From contig JAZFSG010000101.1 of NCBI GenBank assembly GCA_036446035.1, positions 1 through 6,813 on the forward strand: a stretch of DNA of 6,813 bases. Direction: 5' to 3'. Positions 1-5,153 of this stretch are shown piece after piece. A program made the translations under genes and the position numbers. This DNA comes from CAXMQS01 sp036446035 (GTDB taxonomy: Bacteria; Actinomycetota; Acidimicrobiia; Spongiisociales; JAOTWH01). The notes beneath the pieces are model-generated. The model did not search any database, had not been told where the DNA came from, and saw only the letters and a list, made by a program, of their open reading frames with translations. How positions within the stretch are numbered: position 1 is the stretch's first letter; each line of letters opens with the position of its first letter.

Positions 1-164
1 AAGCAGGTATCGGCCGGGAGGTCGCCGGTCAATAGAAGTCGTGGGTGGGTAAAGGTACTCTTGATGGCAGATTTGGTGGGTGCAACCGGAATTATTTTGT
101 ACATCGGGGAGTAAAAGCTTGACATCACCGACGAGAGTGTGTAAAATTGCTCTTTGGAGTCCAT
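1..164 (-). CDS. Possible partial minus-strand gene running off the left edge, unrecognised
   Basis: A minus-strand frame opens at ATG 164-162 and stays free of stops to the window edge, giving at least 54 residues that begin MDSKEQFYTLSSV. Later in-frame ATG codons sit at 125 and 104. No good Shine-Dalgarno site precedes any of the three, which weakens the start call. The same frame is also open upstream, from 224 back to the TAG at 227-225 that ends the neighbouring 243-residue gene. This stretch could therefore be the far side of an amber-interrupted gene rather than a new one. The visible residues are rich in Ser, Thr and Pro and have no motif I recognise. Local GC is lower than in the operon. 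A competing plus-strand frame (1-114) and a plus-strand promoter overlap it. The call rests on open frame and plausible residue composition only. Confidence 0.33.
   Translation of the reverse strand, partial: MDSKEQFYTLSSVMSSFYSPMYKIIPVAPTKSAIKSTFTHPRLLLTGDLPADTC
119..147 (+). promoter_or_regulatory. Sigma70-like promoter pointing rightward, antisense to the operon
   Basis: A perfect -35 hexamer TTGACA (119-124) and a five-of-six -10 hexamer TAAAAT (142-147) are separated by exactly 17 bases. Transcription would start near 154 on the plus strand and run into the 3' end of the minus-strand operon. There is no extended -10 TG. No convincing plus-strand gene follows; the long plus frame from 147 looks like a shadow of the 225-956 gene. 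Possible roles are an antisense or small RNA, or a promoter unrelated to the operon. It may also be chance in a locally AT-richer stretch. Confidence 0.45.
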
Positions 165-227
165 AGCCGTAATGTCAGCCTGAAACCGCGTCGTGATGAG
201 GCCCCACGCCCCGAGCTGGTCTGGCTA
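165..227 (-). other. In-frame open extension beyond the TAG stop of the last operon gene
   Basis: After TAG 227-225 the same frame continues without a stop through this segment and on to the left edge. The residues from 224 to 165 read PDQLGAWGLITTRFQADITA, with GC-rich third positions in the first fourteen codons (12 of 14), like the operon genes. No ATG, GTG or TTG lies in this part, so if it is translated it needs stop readthrough, or it is the remnant of a longer gene broken by the TAG. No terminator hairpin with a T-run is visible here either. Confidence 0.35.
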
Positions 228-956
228 GCCCGAGGGGGACTGGGTGCAGATCACCTCGGTGCCCATCGTCCCGATCCCTCCGATATTCATGTTGGTCGGC
301 CCGCCAGGCGCGGCGGCGGCGGTCTGGAGCTCTTCGTCGGCGGCGTGGATTCCTGTGGCCTCTGTCGTCGAGGTGACAAAGTAGGTTCGGGTTCCGTCGG
401 GCACCACATAGGCGCCCTCTGCTCGCTGGTCTCGCACCCGGCCGTTGACGATCTCCGCCGGGTCGACTCCGTCTGTCCATTCCCGCCAGCCCTTCGGGGT
501 AGCGACTGCTCGATGTGCCGCGAACTCTTCATCAGTCAGCCAAACGCCGCGAAGCACCCCCAGGGGCTCTGTGAAGTCCTCCCACGGCAAGACAGGGACC
601 GGGGACCCTGCAAGGGCTGCGGCGGCCCCTGGTTGCGCGTATCGGGTCTTCGTGTGCCTGGGTCGAATGGCCCCATTCCAGATCGGGTCGGCATCCGGTG
701 CAAGGGGCTCGATTCGGATGACCTCTGCCCACCTCATTCCGTCGGGCCAGTCGCTCGGGTCGTCGTGAATCATAGTCAGGACAGCCGCCGAGCCGTCTGC
801 GGCGATGTGATACTTGTCGGCCCCCTTCTGCACGTGACCCTGGCACGCGATCTGGTTGATCTGCTGACCCGGCGATATCGAAGCCCAGCCCGACGCGTCC
901 ATCTCTACAAAGCCTGCAGGACTGGCGCGGTTTACGTGTTGGACTTCGACCTTCAT
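225..956 (-). CDS. Unrecognised phage protein, last clear gene of the operon
   Basis: This 243-residue protein starts at ATG 956-954, which overlaps the TGA of the previous gene by one base (TGATG), so translation is probably coupled. I do not recognise the family. The sequence is soluble-looking, with no membrane segment or signal peptide. It is acidic and Trp/Pro-rich in the middle: WPDGMRWAEVIRIEP near residues 70-84, PWEDFTEPLGVLRGVW near 124-139, GWREWTDGVDP near 156-166. An Ala-Pro-Gly linker (TAAAAPGGP, about 212-220) leads to a Gly/Met-rich tail. It ends at TAG 227-225, and the same frame then stays open for 74 codons to the window edge, so the annotated C-terminus may not be the ancestral one. 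Position after the tail and lysis genes suggests a virion-associated or accessory role; that is inference only. Confidence 0.75.
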   Translation of the reverse strand: MKVEVQHVNRASPAGFVEMDASGWASISPGQQINQIACQGHVQKGADKYHIAADGSAAVLTMIHDDPSDWPDGMRWAEVIRIEPLAPDADPIWNGAIRPRHTKTRYAQPGAAAALAGSPVPVLPWEDFTEPLGVLRGVWLTDEEFAAHRAVATPKGWREWTDGVDPAEIVNGRVRDQRAEGAYVVPDGTRTYFVTSTTEATGIHAADEELQTAAAAPGGPTNMNIGGIGTMGTEVICTQSPSG

Positions 957-1396
957 CAGAGCGGGTACTCGGGATCGAGTGCCGCGATGGCCGCATCAGC
1001 ATCGGCTACGGCCTGGTCGTAGCTGTTACCGTCTCCGCCCTCGTAGACGTCCCAACAATGCGCAGCGCTGGCCGCGATGTCTTCGGTACCGCCTTCGAGG
1101 GTGCGACTGGACGCCGGGCCTACCGCTCGATGCGTGTGGACCTTTGCGCCCTTGCTCGGGCCTGACAGGATCCGCAGATAGACCAGCGTCTCACCGTCAG
1201 ATGTGGCCTCGCAGGATAGGGCCTCGACGCCTTTGTGGCGAATCCAGACCTTGTTCCCTACCGGGTTCTCCGTCTGGACCGCGATCATCACAGCTTGTAG
1301 GGAACTCGACATGTTCCCAGGCACGCCCACGGTGCCCCGCTTGATCTGTATTGTGCCGCCCGGGGTAATGAGGCAGAGATAAACGGCTGAGGCCAT
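956..1396 (-). CDS. Unrecognised small phage protein
   Basis: This 146-residue protein starts at ATG 1396-1394. The start is supported by a GGAG Shine-Dalgarno site that overlaps the TAG stop of the preceding gene (TAGGAG) and lies eight bases from the ATG. The N-terminal half alternates short hydrophobic strands with glycine turns (VYLCLITPGGTIQI near residues 5-18, NKVWIRHKGVEAL near 48-60, ETLVYLRILSGPSKGAKV near 69-86), which suggests a small beta-rich domain. The C-terminal third is acidic and Ala-rich (AVADADAAIAALDPEYPL, 129-146) and probably helical. Three cysteines (8, 62, 114) are present without a metal-site pattern. There is no signal peptide or clear membrane segment. It is coupled to the next gene by a TGATG overlap. 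Function is unknown. Confidence 0.72.
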   Translation of the reverse strand: MASAVYLCLITPGGTIQIKRGTVGVPGNMSSSLQAVMIAVQTENPVGNKVWIRHKGVEALSCEATSDGETLVYLRILSGPSKGAKVHTHRAVGPASSRTLEGGTEDIAASAAHCWDVYEGGDGNSYDQAVADADAAIAALDPEYPL

Positions 1397-1410
1397 GGTT
1401 CGGGCTCCTA
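1397..1410 (-). promoter_or_regulatory. Ribosome binding site overlapping a stop codon
   Basis: On the minus strand the TAG stop of the 1408-1836 gene is embedded in TAGGAG. The GGAG lies eight bases before the ATG at 1396. The arrangement fixes both the end of one gene and the start of the next, and shows that TAG acts as a normal stop here. Confidence 0.6.
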
Positions 1411-1836
1411 GTCTGTGATCTTGAACAGCGCAGCCGCATCGAAGAGGATCTGGTAGGGGGATCCATCCGGGGCGGCGGCGGCGGATAGGGACAGATAGCA
1501 GACGAGATCGTCTGTGGCTGCGGCCCCCGTGTCTCTGTAGACGATAGCGGCGGCGGGCTGGTCGCCTGCATCGATGCCCGCGAACGTCAGATCGGCACCG
1601 TCGTATTCGGCCTCGTTCGTCGCGTCGTTCTGGCTGACCGCGCGCGCAGTGATTGCGTCGCCGCCAGACGTGTAGCCGGTGTTCGTGATCTCGTTGGTGA
1701 TGTCAGACCTGACGTTGTGATCTGCATCGTAGACGTAGGTCGAGGTGACGAGCATCAGGCGGAACGGGGTCCCCGGATCGTCCCAGTCCCAGACCGTTCC
1801 GACGTTCGTCTTTCCTCGATTGTAGACGAAGGCCAT
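1408..1836 (-). CDS. Small phage virion structural protein (widespread phage family)
   Basis: This 142-residue protein matches, from memory, a common phage structural family of about 130-150 residues. Members begin MAFVYN(K/R)G, continue with a strand of the type 'ikvaLVtssYtyd.d', then 'sDitNEi..tGYTsGG', an acidic 'aefdadDltw' segment, 'a.avVYrDTG', and end '...f.i.fda.glf.it'. Here these appear near residues 1-8, 24-34, 44-59, 76-88, 95-104 and 127-141. The family occurs in structural gene clusters of many tailed phages; its exact virion site is not settled to my knowledge, so I give no finer name. The ATG at 1836 overlaps the preceding TGA by one base. The TAG stop at 1410-1408 lies inside the next gene's ribosome site. 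An Ala-rich turn (AAAAPDG, about 119-125) is likely a loop. Confidence 0.72.
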   Translation of the reverse strand: MAFVYNRGKTNVGTVWDWDDPGTPFRLMLVTSTYVYDADHNVRSDITNEITNTGYTSGGDAITARAVSQNDATNEAEYDGADLTFAGIDAGDQPAAAIVYRDTGAAATDDLVCYLSLSAAAAPDGSPYQILFDAAALFKITD

Positions 1837-2123
1837 CAGACGCCCCGGCGGCCCTTCAGGCCTCGGTATGTGGTCTCGATGATCAGCGAGATCAGGGGGC
1901 CGTCTACCAGTTCGAGCAGGCCAGGCAAGACCACGGCTTCATCGAGCCAGATCGCGAGCAGCTTTCGGGCCTGCGCAGACTTCTCCTCGCCGTTGCCCTC
2001 CAGGTTCGCGGCCTCGATGACGGCCCTCTTTGCCAGGACCCCGATCTGCGACAGGTCGAGCAGCTTCTTGCCTTTGAATAGGCCCTTCAGGATCCCGCCC
2101 TTCTTCGCTTTCTTCTTCGCCAT
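1836..2123 (-). CDS. Small basic phage protein, holin-accessory-like pattern
   Basis: This 95-residue protein starts at ATG 2123, overlapping the hydrolase TGA by one base and preceded by GAGGTGG at good spacing. The N-terminus is strongly basic (MAKKKAKKGG, then KGLFKGKK to residue 20). The rest looks helical: AKRAVIEAANLEGNGEEKSA (31-50), KLLAIWLDEAVVLPGLLELV (54-73) and PLISLIIETTYRGLKG (76-91). The 'EAA..G.eeK..a...L...l.lP.l.e.....li.liie' arrangement resembles small phage proteins often found beside endolysins and sometimes labelled holin-like (compare the C-terminal part of LL-H-type holins). It lacks the N-terminal membrane helix expected of a real holin, so I call it only holin-accessory-like. 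Its place directly after the putative hydrolase supports a link to lysis; a small virion or assembly role is possible. Confidence 0.68.
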   Translation of the reverse strand: MAKKKAKKGGILKGLFKGKKLLDLSQIGVLAKRAVIEAANLEGNGEEKSAQARKLLAIWLDEAVVLPGLLELVDGPLISLIIETTYRGLKGRRGV

Positions 2124-2650
2124 CAGGCCACCTCGACGCCGCGAACACCGGCTTTGTAGTACTTGAGCAGATCGCCGAACGCGACATGTTCACGCGTAGG
2201 GCCCGTGGCGCCTCTTGAGCTGGAATGAATCCGCACCCCAAGACCGCCGTGGTACGCCCATTGATGCCCGCCGCTGATGGGGTCCCCGTCGATGGCTGCG
2301 GCCTGGTCGTCGACCCAGCTCTGATAGATGCCCCATCGGGGCGCCATCTCGCCGACGGCCATGGCCCGCCCTACTCCGTGTCGCTCCCAGGCGTCCAGCG
2401 GGCTCCAGAGGCGCGCGGCGTCCATGATCTGCATGTCTGCATAGGCCGACTGATCCCAGGCCCTCTCGGCCTCCATGTAGCAGACGACGGCCGTGATGAA
2501 TGTCGAGCAGTCGACGCGCCTCTGGTCGCCTGGCTGCAAGACCAGCCCCGAAGGTAGACAGCCACGGGCCACGGGGTAGCGATTGTCCTGGGAGGCCACC
2601 GCATAGCGATAGCCGAGGAAGTGTGCGGCCGCCTCGGGCAGAGAGAGCAT
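2123..2650 (-). CDS. Putative NlpC/P60-type cell-wall hydrolase (tail-associated lysin or endolysin)
   Basis: I place the start at ATG 2650-2648 (175 residues): it overlaps the fibre TGA by one base (TGATG) and has a GAGGGGG ribosome site. The frame is open further upstream to 2833, but that part only shadows the fibre gene. The segment RRVDCSTFITAVV (44-56) resembles the catalytic-cysteine helix of NlpC/P60 enzymes, usually DCSG/DCS plus a hydrophobic helix, with Cys48 as nucleophile. A later GGHQWAYHG (127-135) offers His129 or His134 as the partner. Such enzymes cut peptide bonds in peptidoglycan; in phages they sit at the tail tip or act in lysis. There is no signal peptide. The position after hub and fibre genes and before a holin-accessory-like protein suits either role. 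The motif match is by eye and the cysteine-histidine spacing (about 81-86 residues) is long, so the enzyme call is moderate. Confidence 0.58.
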   Translation of the reverse strand: MLSLPEAAAHFLGYRYAVASQDNRYPVARGCLPSGLVLQPGDQRRVDCSTFITAVVCYMEAERAWDQSAYADMQIMDAARLWSPLDAWERHGVGRAMAVGEMAPRWGIYQSWVDDQAAAIDGDPISGGHQWAYHGGLGVRIHSSSRGATGPTREHVAFGDLLKYYKAGVRGVEVA

Positions 2651-3150
2651 CAGGCCCCCTCGATGGCGAACCACGACCGATCCTGATCGAGGGCTTCGGC
2701 CGTGGTGTGTGTGTGCTGCACCCAGACCTCGAAGTAATCGCCAGGTACGACATCTACCCACGGCGACCACATCACGCCGGATCCGTTGGTGAATACGTCG
2801 TTCGAGCCTGACATCTGCGGTACCCCGTGCCATTCGGGCGCGTTGTTCTTTCGGATGTTCGCGAAGCAGTCAGCCGTAATAGGCATCAGGATATAGCTCA
2901 GGCCGGTGCCTACTCTGATCTTGCTGATCCCCGTCGGAACCGTCAGCCGTGAGGGGTTGGTCGGCTGATCGAACCAGCCGCCGATGTCGTACACCGCCGC
3001 ATCCCAGTCCACCGATTGAACCGACCCGTTTGCGACAGCTTCAGGGATCGTAAACCGAACCAGGGCCCGAGAGGCAGAGGGCCCGCCAGACCCGCCGCCG
3101 CCACCGCCGCCGCTAGACCCGCCGCCGTAGACATCGCCGTAGATGCTCAT
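2650..3150 (-). CDS. Glycine-rich fibre-like tail protein, possible C1q/TNF-like head
   Basis: The preferred start is ATG 3150-3148, where ATGA overlaps the previous stop by four bases; an ATG at 3165 is an alternative adding five residues (MAGRP). The product is 166 residues. Residues 9-23 are almost all Gly/Ser, a flexible linker typical of small phage fibre or adhesin proteins. The remainder is beta-rich and aromatic. The stretches VDWDAAVYDIGGWFDQPTNP (47-66) and LTVPTGISKIRVGTGLSYI (69-87), with PGDYFEVWVQHT near 136-147 and a final SWFAIEGA, follow the order seen in C1q/TNF-like jelly-roll heads: a strand with aspartate-aromatic turns, 'R.tVP.G.yri', then 'GDy.e.wv' and an 'FsieG'-like end. 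This suggests a trimeric surface or receptor-binding protein. The fold is inferred by eye. It is coupled to both neighbours by overlaps. Confidence 0.68.
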   Translation of the reverse strand: MSIYGDVYGGGSSGGGGGGGSGGPSASRALVRFTIPEAVANGSVQSVDWDAAVYDIGGWFDQPTNPSRLTVPTGISKIRVGTGLSYILMPITADCFANIRKNNAPEWHGVPQMSGSNDVFTNGSGVMWSPWVDVVPGDYFEVWVQHTHTTAEALDQDRSWFAIEGA

Positions 3151-3572
3151 CGGTCGACCCGCCATCCCATGATCGGAACCATGTTGGCGGTGCCCTGGTC
3201 GAGCTTCGCCACGAGGTAGACAGACCCAGGCACGCCAGCCGTGATCCGGTAGTGATCCTTGCGCAGCGCTTCAAGCACCGCGCCTCGGGTGCCCGTGGTT
3301 CGACCTGGGACGATGGTCGAGGTGACGACAGGCGACAAGGGGACATCAGCGTTGGCATCGGCCGCAAGGAACCACTCGATCGTCGAGGGGCTGCCAGCGA
3401 TGCTCGTGAGGTGCATTCCCATGTCGACCAGATAGCACTCGTCGGGCACCGCAGCCGCGCGGGCCTCGGGTGTGGTCTGGTCTGTGATCTCGATGATCTG
3501 ATAGGTGCTCGTCAGGGCCGCTTGCGACCCCGCGCTCACACCGCGATCGACGTTAGACAAGGCCACCTCCAT
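3147..3572 (-). CDS. Small putative virion or tail-tip protein, unrecognised
   Basis: The frame begins at ATG 3572 and gives 141 residues. However, GGAGG of an excellent ribosome site (GGAGGTGG) lies inside codons 1-3, five bases before an in-frame TTG at 3560-3558. Translation may therefore begin at that TTG (137 residues). Upstream of the ATG itself no ribosome site is visible, and a 33-base gap separates it from the hub gene. The sequence looks like an all-beta virion part: TYQIIEITD (23-31), PDECYLVDMGMHLTSI (43-58), STIEWFLAADANADVPLSP (63-81), and a terminal VYLVAKLDQGTANMVPIMGW (118-137). There is no membrane segment or enzyme motif. Its site between hub and fibre suggests a tail-tip or fibre-attachment component. 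I do not recognise the family. Confidence 0.72.
   Translation of the reverse strand: MEVALSNVDRGVSAGSQAALTSTYQIIEITDQTTPEARAAAVPDECYLVDMGMHLTSIAGSPSTIEWFLAADANADVPLSPVVTSTIVPGRTTGTRGAVLEALRKDHYRITAGVPGSVYLVAKLDQGTANMVPIMGWRVDR
3558..3570 (-). promoter_or_regulatory. Strong ribosome binding site that favours a TTG start
   Basis: On the minus strand GGAGG (3570-3566) is followed after five bases by TTG (3560-3558). The same GAGGTGGCC core precedes the ATG at 2123, where it clearly acts as the ribosome site. This argues for initiation at 3560 rather than at the ATG at 3572. Confidence 0.45.
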
Positions 3573-3605
3573 CGGCTGAATACTGCGGAACGGTTAGAAC
3601 GGGCC

Positions 3606-5153
3606 TCATGCTGTCGCCGTTACGACTGTCAGGATGTCAGCGGGCAGGACCGCTATCACCATTCGCGTCGAAGCTCCGAACCAGTCAGGGGCGCACTGCA
3701 TGACAAGGGCCCGCCGCTTCTCCCAGACGTACCCGTCACGATCCTTCAGGATGCCGATCTCCAGCCGAACCAGGCTACCCGGCGAGACCTTGGCGGCAGA
3801 CCATCCCCGAAGGGTCAGGAACAGCACCTCGGGGCTCTCGAAGTGCCACCGCTGAAGCCGTAGCCGTACGAGCTGACCGATGAAGGCCGCATCCGTCGTA
3901 TCGGAGTAGACGCCAGCCATCGCGATATCGATGCGATCGCGGGCTGGGATGTTCTCCGTGTCGCCCGTCTCGGCGCTAACCTGCACGCCATCGTTTCGGA
4001 AGACCCTTATCTCTGCATACTCGACGGGGTTACGGCTGTCCCATGTTTCGTAGCGGTCGATCTTCCCGATGTGGCCATCTGTCAGGTCGAAGGTGTACGG
4101 CGTGTCGTTGGCGGGCACTGCATCGACGATGCCGCGACAGGTGATCGCCCCTTGGTGCATCGCGAGGAAGTAGCCGCCAGAGGCCAGCCAGCCATCGAGA
4201 AAGCCTTTCGGGTTGGCGATGGGCTGATCAAGCACTAGCTGCCAGTTGTCCGAATGCCCGACGAGATCTGTGAGGTCAATGAAGGCCTCCATGTCTGATT
4301 CGGCGACGTGTTCCGCTGGGATGCCGAAGCCGCAGGACTCGGGCAGGCCGTCGAGGAACCCGTTGGTCCCCAGGCCGGTCGAAACCAGGATGGCTTTGGC
4401 TGCTCGGATCGGGTGGTCGTCGATGACAATCACCTCGACGCATGCATTGCCGGGGCTGGCGGTGTCTTCTGTCGTTCCGAAGAGGGCCGCCGCGCTGACG
4501 CCTGTGAGCGTGTTCGTGGCCACCGTGAGCCCCGTGGCGCTCATGACGAAGTCCTCGCCGCCGTTGCCGGTCACCTTGACGTAGTACAGGCCATCCGGCG
4601 AGGGCCGAAGCAGAGCGCCCGATACCACTGTCATCGAGGCCCCGGGCAGGCCTGGGACGAACAGCTGCGCCAGCGTGGTCTGTAGCTGATCGTGGAATAG
4701 GGCACCGTGCGCGCCGTTGGTGGTGATCCGCGACGTCAGAGCGCCCAGCAGGTCTCTGATCTCGATGCGGCACTGGCCACCGACGCGCGTGATGTTCGTC
4801 ACTGTTCCGAGGGCCACCGTCTCCATCTCTGCGCGATCTGGCGTGAACCCGACAAGTAGACGCACGGCTTGACCCCTGCGAGCTACCCTCCGCGCGTCTG
4901 ACGCGTTCGTGACGGCCACGACAACCCCGCCGGCACTGTAGCCCCATGTGCGCAGCCGCAGAAGCCCAGGCGACACACTGGAGCCCTCGCGCATGATCGT
5001 GTTGTTCGCCTCTCCATGCAGCGACGAGAAGCCGAGGGCAGGGCTGGACGTGGGAAAGGGGTCCTGTATCGGGATCTCAACGGCTTCGAGCACGTAGAAG
5101 GGGGTCAGCCTGTCTTGCTCCAGTTCGTCGATGAATGTCGAAGTCCACGGCAT
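3606..5153 (-). CDS. Tail hub-like / tail-tip structural protein
   Basis: This 515-residue protein starts at ATG 5153, in a one-base TGATG overlap with the distal-tail-like gene. It resembles large tail-hub proteins of tailed phages, here recognised by eye. Residues 1-30 look like the opening 'f...l......pfylle' strand. Residues 100-140 (TVALGTVTNITRVGGQCRIEIRDLLGAL) look like a domain involved in ring formation. A hallmark segment near 245-281 (DDHPIRAAKAILVSTGLGTNG, then LPESCGFGIPAEHV) recurs as 'HP.dva..iLlStG.GtNG..d.LP...G.gip' in such proteins. The C-terminal region 448-485 (LRGWSAAKVSPGSLVRLEIG to RRALVMQC) matches the '.a..v.pGdlVrl......d..g....r.mv.' ending. Such proteins form the tail tip below the tape measure and carry fibres and lysins. 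Gene order (tape measure, distal-tail-like, hub-like, then fibre and NlpC-like) supports this. Function is inferred. Confidence 0.75.
   Translation of the reverse strand: MPWTSTFIDELEQDRLTPFYVLEAVEIPIQDPFPTSSPALGFSSLHGEANNTIMREGSSVSPGLLRLRTWGYSAGGVVVAVTNASDARRVARRGQAVRLLVGFTPDRAEMETVALGTVTNITRVGGQCRIEIRDLLGALTSRITTNGAHGALFHDQLQTTLAQLFVPGLPGASMTVVSGALLRPSPDGLYYVKVTGNGGEDFVMSATGLTVATNTLTGVSAAALFGTTEDTASPGNACVEVIVIDDHPIRAAKAILVSTGLGTNGFLDGLPESCGFGIPAEHVAESDMEAFIDLTDLVGHSDNWQLVLDQPIANPKGFLDGWLASGGYFLAMHQGAITCRGIVDAVPANDTPYTFDLTDGHIGKIDRYETWDSRNPVEYAEIRVFRNDGVQVSAETGDTENIPARDRIDIAMAGVYSDTTDAAFIGQLVRLRLQRWHFESPEVLFLTLRGWSAAKVSPGSLVRLEIGILKDRDGYVWEKRRALVMQCAPDWFGASTRMVIAVLPADILTVVTATA

Noticed and set aside
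1..114. Plus-strand partial frame ending at TAA 112-114, just before the promoter (tail MADLVGATGIILYIGE)
   Set aside because: It could be the end of a plus-strand gene, but only 37 codons are visible and the opposite minus frame is open for longer. It stays a live but unsupported alternative.
1..230. Rho-independent terminator at the operon end
   Set aside because: GC-rich short repeats exist around 205-235 and 10-30, but no stem with matching arms followed by a T-run could be drawn on either strand.
147..1022. 291-codon plus-strand open frame just downstream of the promoter
   Set aside because: It is antisense to two well-formed minus-strand genes, starts with TTG overlapping the -10 box, is rich in Arg/Gly/Pro as GC-rich shadows are, and has no ribosome site.
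2651..2833. Upstream extension of the hydrolase frame to ATG 2833
   Set aside because: It would overlap the fibre gene by 180 bases. The residues look like a shadow, and ATG 2650 has a ribosome site and a TGATG junction.
3060..3130. GC-rich trinucleotide repeat
   Set aside because: It simply encodes the Gly/Ser linker of the fibre-like protein and is not an independent repeat element.
3252..3863. 203-codon plus-strand open frame
   Set aside because: It spans the opposite strand of two real genes and the gap between them, with shadow-like Arg/Gly composition and no recognisable motif.
4276..4947. 223-codon minus-strand frame inside the hub gene
   Set aside because: It is extremely Arg/His-rich, a frame-shifted shadow of the hub coding sequence.
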